A DNA stretch of 64,000 nt from Streptomyces sp. ASQP_92 (GTDB taxonomy: Bacteria > Actinomycetota > Actinomycetes > Streptomycetales > Streptomycetaceae). Positions 52,668 through 60,241 of the stretch are shown here, in pieces; positions within the stretch are counted from its first letter, which is position 1; each line of letters starts with the position of its first letter. The notes under the pieces are model-generated. The model worked only from the letters and a program-made list of their open reading frames with translations, did not search any database and was not told the DNA's origin. The translations under genes were made by a program, and so were the position numbers. The stretch spans positions 124,001-188,000 of the forward strand of contig NZ_JAODUA010000004.1 in assembly GCF_025399895.1 (NCBI RefSeq), read 5' to 3'.

Positions 52668-54061
52668 ATCGTGTCCTCGTCCTCGGCAACGGCCCGACAG
52701 CGCACCAGTTCGCGGACCGGCTCCGCCACCACGGGCACGAAGGGCCCCTCACTCTCCTGGGGACCGAACCCGGGGTCACCCACCACCAGGCGTTCCTCGA
52801 CGCCCTGCTCGCCCCGGCGGACCTCCGGCTGCCGCCCCCGCCCGGCCTCGACGTCCGCACCGACACTCTGGTGACCGGCATCGACCGCGCACACTGCCGG
52901 GTGCGTGCACTGACCGGTGGCGCCGAGACCGTCTTCCCGTACGACACGCTGGTCCTCGCCTTGGAGGCACGCCCCTCGCTCCCCCGCCTTCCCGGCATCA
53001 CCACCCCCGACGGACGCCTCGCCCCCGGGGTCGTCCTGCCGGGGACCGCGGCCGACCTCGACCGGGTCGGTGGCGAGAGCGCCGTCGTGCTCGGCGACGG
53101 CCCGCAGGCCGTGGAGTGCGCGAGCGCGCTGGCCGCCCGCGGCACCAGGACGACGCTGGTGTGCGCCCGCCCCCACCCCATGGAGGAGCGCCTGGGCGAG
53201 ACCTGTGCCGCTCTGCTCAGCGAGGAGGTGGCGCGGGCCGGAGTCACCGTGCTCGGTGGCCGCACCGCCGTGCGGCACACCCCGGGCCGGCTGCACCTCG
53301 ACGACGGAACCGTCCTGCGCGCCGACACCCTGCTGCTGTGCCCCGACACCGTCCCCGATGTTCAACTCGCCCTCACGGCAGGCCTGTTGACCGGCAGCGG
53401 GGTCGTTGTCGACGCTCAGCTACGCAGCAGCGACCCCCGCATCCATGCCGTCGGACCCGGCGCCGAACACGACGGGCGGGCGACGCAGGGCTCCGCTGCC
53501 GCCTTGGAGCAGGCCGACGCCGTCGCACGCATCCTCACCGGGCGGGGCGGGATGCACCGGGCGGCGCCGCCCGTGCTTCGGCTGCGCACCCGCGCGGCGG
53601 ACGTGTGCTGCATAGGTTCGCCGGCCGACTTCGACGGCCCGGACACCCGCCTCGTCACCCTCGCCGACGCGGTCGAGCGACGGTACGCCCGGCTCGCGCT
53701 GCGGGACGAACGCGTCGTCGGCGCCGTTCTGTTGGGCCTTCCGCAGGCCATTGCTCCGATCGTGCGCTTCCATAGCCGGGGACAACAACTCCCCTACGAC
53801 GTCTTGGGGTTGCTCCTGGGATGGCCGCCCAGGCCCGCGTCCGACGCGGCCGAGCCGGACGCCCAGGCGCTGGTGTGCCTCTGCAACAGCGTCACGGAGA
53901 ATTCCCTGCGCCAGGCCTGGCAGGAGGGCGCGCGCACTGTTGCCGCACTCGCCACGGCGACCCGCGCCACGACGGGGTGTGGCGGCTGCGGCGACCGCGT
54001 ACGTGAACTGTGCGCGGCATGGGCCCCCGGGCGCCGTACCGAACTGAAGGAAGCAGCGTGA
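52664..54061 (+). CDS. FAD-dependent oxidoreductase with BFD-type [2Fe-2S] domain (nitrate reductase electron-transfer protein)
   Basis: The 465-residue protein begins VLVLGNGPTAHQFADRL and has a second nucleotide motif VVLGDGPQAVECASAL. The C-terminal BFD-like domain has CLCNSVTEN and TGCGGCGD (C-x-C...C-x2-C). It probably passes electrons from NAD(P)H to nitrate reductase. GTG 52664 overlaps the reductase stop (GTGA). Several glycine motifs are less regular than in the next protein, so its NAD site may be weak. Confidence 0.8.
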   Translation: MNRVLVLGNGPTAHQFADRLRHHGHEGPLTLLGTEPGVTHHQAFLDALLAPADLRLPPPPGLDVRTDTLVTGIDRAHCRVRALTGGAETVFPYDTLVLALEARPSLPRLPGITTPDGRLAPGVVLPGTAADLDRVGGESAVVLGDGPQAVECASALAARGTRTTLVCARPHPMEERLGETCAALLSEEVARAGVTVLGGRTAVRHTPGRLHLDDGTVLRADTLLLCPDTVPDVQLALTAGLLTGSGVVVDAQLRSSDPRIHAVGPGAEHDGRATQGSAAALEQADAVARILTGRGGMHRAAPPVLRLRTRAADVCCIGSPADFDGPDTRLVTLADAVERRYARLALRDERVVGAVLLGLPQAIAPIVRFHSRGQQLPYDVLGLLLGWPPRPASDAAEPDAQALVCLCNSVTENSLRQAWQEGARTVAALATATRATTGCGGCGDRVRELCAAWAPGRRTELKEAA

Positions 54062-55278
54062 CCCGGACACTCGTCGTCGTCGGCCACGGCATGGTCGGAC
54101 ACCAACTAGTTGACCGCATAAGGTCCTTGGACCCCCAGGGCACCTGGCGGATCGTGATCCTGGGTGAGGAGCACCACCTCGCCTACGACCGCGTCTCCCT
54201 CTCCTCGTACCTGGACGGCAAGAGCAAGGGCGACCTGACCCTCGCGGGACCGGACCTCCTCCAGGACACCAGGGTGGAGATACGCCTCGGCTCCCCGGTG
54301 GTGTCCGTCGACCGTACGGCCCGCACGGTCAGGACCGCCTACGGCGACGACATCGCGTACGACGCCCTGGTGCTTGCCTGCGGCTCGCGCCCGTTCGTCC
54401 CCCCGGTCCCGGGGCGCGACCTCACGGGGTGCTTCGTCTACCGCACCTTCGACGACCTCGATGCCATCCGCGCGAACGCCCGCCCCGGACGCCCCGGCGT
54501 GGTGATCGGCGGCGGCCTGCTCGGCCTGGAAGCGGCCAACGCGCTGCGGCTGCTCGGGATGCGCCCGCACATCGTGGAGACGGCGCCACATCTGATGCCG
54601 GCCCAGCTCGACCCGGGCGCGGCGCGCGTCCTCCACCAACAGGCGTCCGACCTCGGCCTGCGGCTGCACTGTTCCACGGCCACCGCGTCGATCGAGGCCC
54701 ACCCCGACGGCACGGTGCGTGCGGTGCGCCTCTCCGACGGAAGCCTCCTGGAGAGTGACCTGGTGGTGTTCGCCGCCGGCATCCGTCCGCGCGACGAGCT
54801 GGCCGCCCCTGCGGGTCTGGCGCTCGGCGACCGAGGCGGCATCGCGGTCGACGGCCGCTGCCGTACGCACGACGAGCGCGTCTGGGCGATCGGTGAATGC
54901 GCCGCCGTCGAGGGGCGCTGCCACGGTCTGGTCGCCCCCGGCTACCGCATGGCGGACAGTGTGGCGCGCCAGCTGATGGGCCACGACACCGAGCCCTTCG
55001 ACGGTTCGGACACCACCACCACGCTCAAGCTCCTCGGGGTGAACGTCGCCGCCTTCGGCACCACCCGCCCCGCGGAGGGCGAGGCCTTTGACGTCGTCTT
55101 CGCGCAGGGCACCGCCCGGTACGCCAAGTTCTTCCTGCGGCGCGACAGCGGAGTCCTCCTCGGCGGAATGGTCGCCGGAGGCGCCGCCTCTCCCCTCGCC
55201 CTCGCATCGTTCGTCGGCCGACGACCGCCCGCGGACCTGGAACAACTCCTCGTCCCCCAGCTCCCCTTCCGTCCTTGA
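54058..55278 (+). CDS. NirB-like FAD/NAD(P)H oxidoreductase without siroheme domains
   Basis: The 406-residue protein corresponds to the flavin part of NirB/NasB: VVVGHGMVGHQLVDRIRSLD, YDRVSLSSYL, YDALVLACGSRPFVPPVPG, VVIGGGLLGLEAANALRLLG and VWAIGECAAVEGRCHGLVAP. The BFD, Fe-S and siroheme sections of nitrite reductase are missing. It thus likely serves as NADH dehydrogenase component for nitrate reductase. The start overlaps the previous stop (GTGA), with AAGGAAGC as ribosome site. Confidence 0.85.
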   Translation: MTRTLVVVGHGMVGHQLVDRIRSLDPQGTWRIVILGEEHHLAYDRVSLSSYLDGKSKGDLTLAGPDLLQDTRVEIRLGSPVVSVDRTARTVRTAYGDDIAYDALVLACGSRPFVPPVPGRDLTGCFVYRTFDDLDAIRANARPGRPGVVIGGGLLGLEAANALRLLGMRPHIVETAPHLMPAQLDPGAARVLHQQASDLGLRLHCSTATASIEAHPDGTVRAVRLSDGSLLESDLVVFAAGIRPRDELAAPAGLALGDRGGIAVDGRCRTHDERVWAIGECAAVEGRCHGLVAPGYRMADSVARQLMGHDTEPFDGSDTTTTLKLLGVNVAAFGTTRPAEGEAFDVVFAQGTARYAKFFLRRDSGVLLGGMVAGGAASPLALASFVGRRPPADLEQLLVPQLPFRP

Positions 55279-55319
55279 AGACCCTCTCCCCCCTGAACAC
55301 CGCACCGAAGGAGTTCGCC

Positions 55320-56204
55320 TTGAAGACGATCGGATTCATCGGCCTTGGCACCATGGGCAGCCCCATGGCGGTCAACCTCGTCAAGTCCGGTTACACCGTG
55401 CTCGGTTGGAACCGGACGGACGGTCGACAGCAGCCCCTGGTGGAGGCGGGCGGCACAGTCGCCGCGTCGATCGGTGACGCGGTCCGCGACGCGGACGTGG
55501 TCATCACCATGCTGCCGGACTCCCCCCAGGTGAAGGAGGTCGCCTACGGCCCCGAGGGAATCCTGGCCCACGCCAGGCCCGGGACGTTGCTCATCGACAT
55601 GTCCACGGTCGCGCCCCAGACCTCCATAGCCCTGGCCGAGCGGGCCGCCGAGCACGGTGTGCGTGTGCTCGACGCTCCGGTGGCGGGCGGTGAAGTGGGC
55701 GCGATCGAGGGCATTCTGTCGATCATGGCGGGTGGTGAGGCGGCCGACTTCGAGGCGGCCAGGCCCCTCTTCGAAGCCATGGGGAGGACGATCGTGCACT
55801 GCGGTTCGCACGGCTTCGGCCAGACCGTGAAGGCCGCCAACCAGCTGATCGTCGCGATCAACATGCAGGCCTGCGCAGAAGCCGTGGTGTTCCTCGAGAA
55901 GTCGGGTGTGGACCTGGAGAGCGCCCTCGACGTCCTCAGCGGCGGCCTCGCCGGCTCGAACGTCCTCACCCGCAAGAAGGGCAACTTCGTGGGCCGCGAC
56001 TACACTCCTAGCTTCACGATGGGCCTCCACCACAAGGACATGGGCATCGTCACCGAGACCGCCCGCGCCATCGGCGCCGTCCTCCCGCTCGGCAGCACCG
56101 CCGCCCAGCTTCTCGCCTCCTCGGTGGCCCGAGGTGACGCGCATCTCGATCACTCCGCACTGCTGCGCGGCGTGCAACTCCTCAGCGGGTACGAGCAGTT
56201 GTGA
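55320..56204 (+). CDS. glxR: 2-hydroxy-3-oxopropionate (tartronate semialdehyde) reductase
   Basis: The 294-residue beta-hydroxyacid dehydrogenase has GFIGLGTMGSPMAVNLVKSG, LIDMSTVAPQTS, LDAPVAGGEVGAIEG and the catalytic lysine in GQTVKAANQ. These match GarR/GlxR, which makes D-glycerate from tartronate semialdehyde. TTG 55320 is chosen because AAGGAG is 6 bases ahead; the TTG at 55275 lacks this. It follows the nitrate genes by 41 bases and may be co-transcribed, a combination without an obvious metabolic reason. A distant relative is at the left window edge. Confidence 0.85.
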   Translation: MKTIGFIGLGTMGSPMAVNLVKSGYTVLGWNRTDGRQQPLVEAGGTVAASIGDAVRDADVVITMLPDSPQVKEVAYGPEGILAHARPGTLLIDMSTVAPQTSIALAERAAEHGVRVLDAPVAGGEVGAIEGILSIMAGGEAADFEAARPLFEAMGRTIVHCGSHGFGQTVKAANQLIVAINMQACAEAVVFLEKSGVDLESALDVLSGGLAGSNVLTRKKGNFVGRDYTPSFTMGLHHKDMGIVTETARAIGAVLPLGSTAAQLLASSVARGDAHLDHSALLRGVQLLSGYEQL

Positions 56205-56221
56205 CCGGGCGGAGTCCACGA

Positions 56222-56248
56222 GGTCGGATCCGCGGTGCGAATCCGACC
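56222..56248. terminator. Bidirectional hairpin between convergent genes
   Basis: GGTCGGAT (56222-56229) pairs with ATCCGACC (56241-56248) between the glxR stop and the stop of the DUF1330 gene. Confidence 0.65.
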
Positions 56249-56259
56249 GGACCTCGGTG

Positions 56260-56553
56260 TCAGCCGGTGCCTTCGACGATGCGGAAGTCGCGCTCGACGC
56301 CGTCGGAGAGGGCGACCAGCGCCTCCTTGTAGGCGGCACTCTCGCGTGCCGCGACGGCCTGCTCGAAGCTGTCGAACTCGATCAGGATGGTGCGTTCGAC
56401 GATTCCGGCGTCGTACGCCACGACCCGACCGTCACGGGCGAGGACCCGACCGCCCCCGGCCTTGACGGCCGAACGGGCCAGCTTGTTGTAGGCGGCCAGC
56501 TTCTCGGGGTCTGAGATGGTGCGGTAGACGCTGACCCAGTAGCCCTTGGGCAT
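56260..56553 (-). CDS. DUF1330 family protein
   Basis: The 97-residue ferredoxin-like fold protein begins MPKGYWVSVYRTISDPEKL and continues LARSAVKAGGGRVLARDGRV and ERTILIEFDSFEQAVAA, all typical of DUF1330. ATG 56553 is chosen with GGAGG at a proper distance. A longer in-frame opening from GTG 56724 overlaps the stop of the AhpD-like gene and would add a 57-residue Cys/His-rich N-terminal part. Function unknown. Confidence 0.85.
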   Translation of the reverse strand: MPKGYWVSVYRTISDPEKLAAYNKLARSAVKAGGGRVLARDGRVVAYDAGIVERTILIEFDSFEQAVAARESAAYKEALVALSDGVERDFRIVEGTG

Positions 56554-56720
56554 GGGACCTCCAGTGTTGGGATGAGTGTGACGCAGGGGTTGGTTGGTCT
56601 CGGACAGGCGTTTTCCGTCGGGGGGCGAGCGCGAGCGAGGCTTGTCCGCGTCGTGATCGCCGTGGGCGTCGTAGGCGTGTCCGCAGTGCCGGCCGCGGCC
56701 TGGGCAGAACCGGAACGTGG

Positions 56721-57281
56721 TCACGGTGTGGGGAAGCGGTGACCCCAGGGTTCCGGCTCCAGGAGGAGCCCGTTGGCCAGATGACTGATGGTTCGGTACC
56801 AGCCGATCAGGACGAGCAGTTCGAGTAGTTGAGCCTCGTCGTAGTGGGTGTGCAGGGCGTCCCAGGCGGACGGTGAGAGCCGGGTCGTGTCATTCAGTTC
56901 GTCAACGGCGTGCAGCAGTGCCGTGTGACGTGGTGACCAAGGAGCACTGGCTGTCACATCGGGCCGGGTGGTTGCCCGGAGCTGTTCCGGGGTGAGTCCC
57001 GCCTGCGGGGCCAGAGTCGCGGCGTGGACGCCCCACTCATAAGCGCAGGCTGATCGCGCGGTCACCCGGGCGATGACGATCTCCCGGTCGATGGCGGGGA
57101 GGAGCCCGTGGCCCAGCAGGCCGGCACCGAGGGCGAACATGCGAGAGGCCAGCTCCGGGTTGCGGTGCAGTACGCGGAAGAGCGCGAGTGGCCCGTGCGG
57201 CACACCCGGCGGCATCCATCGGCGCAGCGCCCGGTCGACGTCGGCGGTGTAGGGCGGGGCGAGCGGTTCGATCCGTGGCAT
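56721..57281 (-). CDS. Carboxymuconolactone decarboxylase / AhpD-like protein
   Basis: The 186-residue helical protein has PLALFRVLHRNPELASRMF, DREIVIARVTARSACAYEWG and LLELLVLIGWYRTISHLANG. The usual CxxC of AhpD is reduced to a single Cys in ARSACAYEW, so peroxidase activity is doubtful. AGGAGG precedes ATG 57281. It is divergent from the HxlR regulator at 57350. Confidence 0.85.
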   Translation of the reverse strand: MPRIEPLAPPYTADVDRALRRWMPPGVPHGPLALFRVLHRNPELASRMFALGAGLLGHGLLPAIDREIVIARVTARSACAYEWGVHAATLAPQAGLTPEQLRATTRPDVTASAPWSPRHTALLHAVDELNDTTRLSPSAWDALHTHYDEAQLLELLVLIGWYRTISHLANGLLLEPEPWGHRFPTP

Positions 57282-57296
57282 CGCGGCACCTCCTGC

Positions 57297-57335
57297 TTCG
57301 ATTTTCGAATCAGTATGATGCTTCGAGAACCGAAG
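57297..57335. promoter_or_regulatory. Two inverted repeats between AhpD-like and HxlR genes
   Basis: TTCGA-TTT-TCGAA is at 57297-57309 and CTTCG-AGAAC-CGAAG at 57321-57335. The region is short and AT-rich for this genome. HxlR dimers bind such paired sites, so control of both genes is likely. Confidence 0.55.
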
Positions 57336-57349
57336 CGCAAGGAGTGCGT

Positions 57350-57706
57350 ATGGAAGCCAGAGCGCCCCGTCCGGGTGTGCCAGTGCGGGGGTCCGCATCG
57401 GGTCGTCCAGTGATGGCCGCACTCGACCTGCTCGGAAGGCGCTGGACGATGCGGATCCTGTGGGAGCTGAGTCAAGCTCCGGTCGGCTTCCGGGAATTGC
57501 AGCGCCAATGCGAGCGCATGTCCTCCAGCGTGCTCAGCACCCGGATCGAGGAACTGTCCGGCGCCCGCCTGCTCGTCCTGGACGGGGACGGCTACCGCCT
57601 CACCCCACTCGGCGAGGATCTTGTCGAGGCGCTGAGCCCACTGACCGCCTGGAGCCGGCACTGGGCCGAGGAGACAGGATCCGCGACGCCGGGAGATCCG
57701 GAGTGA
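57350..57706 (+). CDS. HxlR-family regulator
   Basis: The 118-residue winged-helix protein has ALDLLGRRWTMRILWELSQA, VGFRELQRQCERMSSSVLST and GYRLTPLGEDLVEALSPLTA. The N-terminal redox cysteine found in many HxlR/YodB proteins is absent. AAGGAG precedes ATG 57350. It is divergent from the AhpD-like gene. Confidence 0.9.
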   Translation: MEARAPRPGVPVRGSASGRPVMAALDLLGRRWTMRILWELSQAPVGFRELQRQCERMSSSVLSTRIEELSGARLLVLDGDGYRLTPLGEDLVEALSPLTAWSRHWAEETGSATPGDPE

Positions 57707-57955
57707 TCACCGGGTGAGCCGACCGGTCCGAGACCGGCGCGTCGACGAGGTGCGGAGCCTCGTCCTTGCGTGTGCGCGGCATGGCGGCCTCCGGTGTCGT
57801 TCCGATGCCGTCGCCCGTGAAGCGTGAGGTCTCGGCCTCACCATGTGACGTCACGACGCTCGGCCGGCGCACGACCCGGGCGAAGGCGCGCTTCTGGGCG
57901 CCCTCGGCTGGTTAATCGGTTGCACGCGGCCGGGGCGGGGTGTCGGATCCCGGCC

Positions 57956-58819
57956 ATGACGATTGTGCTGAGTACGCCGACGGCCGACGGGGTGCGCGAG
58001 GCCGTCGCGGCGCTGCGGGAGTGGCAGGACGACGAAGCGCCGATGCAGCTGCATCCCGGGGACATCGGCTGGAACCACCGGTTCGGAATGGCCGAGACGG
58101 CCGCGGCGGTCCGGATGTGGAGCCGGGGCGGGCGGGTCCTGGCTGTCGGCATGCTGGATGCGCCGACGGTGGTGCGGATGACGGTCGCGCCCGACGCTTT
58201 CCAGGACGAGGACTTGGCGCGGCGGCTCGTCGAGGACTTCTCGCTGCCCGAGCGCGGCGTGCTGCCTGAGGGTGCGGTGTCCATCGAAGCGCCGCAAGGC
58301 CTGCTGCTGCACGACCTGTTGACCACGGAGGGCTGGGGTGTCGACGAGCCGTGGACGCCGCTCTTCCGCGACCTCGCCGAGGCGGTGGAGGATCCAGGTG
58401 TGCGGATCACGACGCTCGGCCCGGAGCAGGCGCAGGACTTCGCCGACGTCCTGCGGTCCGCGTTCAACACCACGAGGCCCACGTCGCAGTACCTGCACGA
58501 GTTGGCGGCAGGACCGTTCTTCGCCGATGCCCGCTGTCTGGGCGCGTACGACGACCAGGGCCCGGTGGCGGTGGTGACGGTCTGGTCGGCCGGCCCCGGT
58601 AAGCCGGGACTGGTCGAGCCGATGGGCGTCCACGCGGAGCATCGCGGCCGCGGCCACGGCCGGGCGATCACCGTCGCCGGGGCGGCCGCACTGCGGGAGT
58701 TGGGCGCATCGAGCGTGCGCGTGTGCACGCCGAGCTCCAACGTGGGCGGCGTCGCGACGTACAAGGCGGCGGGCTTCACGGCGAGGCCGGAGATCGCCGA
58801 CCGGCTCAGGAAGGCCTGA
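57956..58819 (+). CDS. GNAT N-acetyltransferase
   Basis: The 287-residue protein seems to have two GNAT-like halves. The second is complete, with VEPMGVHAEHRGRGHGRAIT (acetyl-CoA loop HRGRGHG) and VRVCTPSSNVGGVATYKAAG. ATG 57956 is the first start fitting the fold, without a clear ribosome site, so it may be leaderless. Substrate unknown. The 249 bases before it show no gene. Confidence 0.85.
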   Translation: MTIVLSTPTADGVREAVAALREWQDDEAPMQLHPGDIGWNHRFGMAETAAAVRMWSRGGRVLAVGMLDAPTVVRMTVAPDAFQDEDLARRLVEDFSLPERGVLPEGAVSIEAPQGLLLHDLLTTEGWGVDEPWTPLFRDLAEAVEDPGVRITTLGPEQAQDFADVLRSAFNTTRPTSQYLHELAAGPFFADARCLGAYDDQGPVAVVTVWSAGPGKPGLVEPMGVHAEHRGRGHGRAITVAGAAALRELGASSVRVCTPSSNVGGVATYKAAGFTARPEIADRLRKA

Positions 58820-58840
58820 CGCCGGCCGGCGCCGCCTCCC

Positions 58841-58999
58841 CATCCAGCCCCGGCGTGCCACGATCACCCCCGCCTGGAAGCGGTTCGCGGGGTTCAGGTC
58901 CTCGTGGAGGCGGCTCATGCGGCGGCGCATCGTCCGGACCGACCAGCCCAACTGGCGTGCGATCGCCTCGTCCTTGCTGTGACCACCGCTCACCCGCAC
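58841..58999 (-). pseudogene. Remnant of a LuxR-type helix-turn-helix regulator
   Basis: The minus strand encodes HSKDEAIARQLGWSVRTMRR then LNPANRFQAGVIVARRGW. This is the C-terminal DNA-binding end of streptomycete LuxR-type regulators with a degenerate ATPase-free core. The sensor part is missing, and the frame has no start or proper stop here. Confidence 0.65.
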
Positions 59000-59049
59000 G
59001 TGTGCCCCGCTCCCTGCCCATGAGCGGGGCACACCGGCATGCGGGGCCG

Positions 59050-59946
59050 TCAGCAGCTCAAGTTGCCGCCGGCCGGGACACCGAGGATCGAGACGAAGCT
59101 CTGATACGCGTTGATCCGGCTCTGCACCTGCGCGGGGTTGCCGCCGTTGCACTCGATGCTGCCGTTGATGCTGCGGATGGTCTCACCGAACCCGGCGCCG
59201 TTGACCATGGCGTTGTGCGGGGTCATGGTGCCGGGGCCGCTCTGCGTGTTCCAGTACCACAGGCCGGTCTTCCAGGCGATGGCGGAGTCGCTCTGCACGA
59301 GGTTCGGGTTGTGCAGCAGGTCGATGCCGAGCGCGTCGCCCGCCGCCTTGTAGTTGAAGTTCCAGCTCAGCTGGATCGGGCCACGGCCGTAGTACGCGGA
59401 CTGGCCGGCCGGGCAGCCGTAGGGCTGTGTCACGTCGCAGTAGTGCGAGTAGTTGGCGGTGTTCTGCTCGACGATGTAGACGAGCCCGCCGGTCTCGTGG
59501 CTGACGTTGGCGAGGAACGCCGCGGCCTCCTGCCGCTTGACCGTGTCGCTGCCGGTGTTCGCGAAGCCCGGGTACGCGCTGAGCGCGGCGGTCAGGCCGC
59601 TATAGGTGTAGAACGAGTTCCGGTTCGGGAACATCTGGTTGAACTGGGCCTCGCTGACCACGAACGATCCGCTGGACGGCGGAGTGGTCGGGCCACCGCC
59701 GCCGCAGGCACCCTGGTCGGCCCAGACGGCGGCGACGCCGGGCGTCTCGCCCTGAGTCCACCACTTGGCCTGCCAGTTGTGGCTGTTGTGCGAAGCGGAC
59801 ATCCCGCCGGTGTAGACCGAGGAGGAACTCCAGGCACCGGCGCAGGTGGCGGCGGCCGAGGCGGGGGATGCCAGCGGCACGAGGAGGGCGAGTCCCAGCG
59901 CGACCGCGAACGCGGTGAGAAGAGCGATGAGCCGTTGTCTCGACAC
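59050..59946 (-). CDS. Secreted GH19 chitinase with N-terminal chitin-binding domain
   Basis: The 298-residue protein has a signal peptide (cleavage near ASA-AAT), a CBM5/12 domain at about 34-82 (WSSSSVYTGGMSASHNSHNW, QAKWWTQGETPG), a Gly/Thr/Ser linker and a GH19 domain. The catalytic Glu is in FLANVSHETGG, and YYGRGPIQLSWNFNYKAAG is the family signature. It breaks down chitin outside the cell. GTG 59946 follows AAGGAG. The promoter holds DasR/chitinase-type repeats. Confidence 0.92.
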   Translation of the reverse strand: MSRQRLIALLTAFAVALGLALLVPLASPASAAATCAGAWSSSSVYTGGMSASHNSHNWQAKWWTQGETPGVAAVWADQGACGGGGPTTPPSSGSFVVSEAQFNQMFPNRNSFYTYSGLTAALSAYPGFANTGSDTVKRQEAAAFLANVSHETGGLVYIVEQNTANYSHYCDVTQPYGCPAGQSAYYGRGPIQLSWNFNYKAAGDALGIDLLHNPNLVQSDSAIAWKTGLWYWNTQSGPGTMTPHNAMVNGAGFGETIRSINGSIECNGGNPAQVQSRINAYQSFVSILGVPAGGNLSC

Positions 59947-59998
59947 GCGACCACTCCTTCTAGGAGTTGAGGGGGGATCACGGCAGACTCAAGCGGAA

Positions 59999-60026
59999 TG
60001 GTCTGAACCTGTCAAGGTCCAGACCA
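59999..60026 (-). promoter_or_regulatory. Chitinase promoter with paired TGGTC...GACCA repeats (DasR-like) around -35
   Basis: On the plus strand TGGTCTGAACCT (59999-60010) and AGGTCCAGACCA (60015-60026) flank TGTCAA, which is TTGACA (-35) on the gene strand. These match the 12-bp repeats and dre-like sites (TGGTCTAGACCA) known at Streptomyces chitinase promoters. Confidence 0.75.
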
Positions 60027-60241
60027 ATTTACGGCTCTCCCCGCGACCAGCGAACACAGTGCACCGCGCGAGCCGCATGCGTACGCTTCGTTCGCTCGGG
60101 TCAGTGCGCGTCGGCCTTCAACCACGGTGACGCTGACCATGCTTGACGGCGCGTCAGATAGCGGAGTGCAAGCATCCCAACAGCGGAAACCGCTCGAATC
60201 GCATGCGGGCGCCCTACCCGGATCGGCGCCGCGAGCCGTCG

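Noticed and set aside
50714..54061. A 1115-codon plus-strand frame
   Set aside because: Its first two thirds are a shifted reading of nitrate reductase (Arg/Pro-rich). Only the part from 52664 is real, as the FAD/BFD protein.
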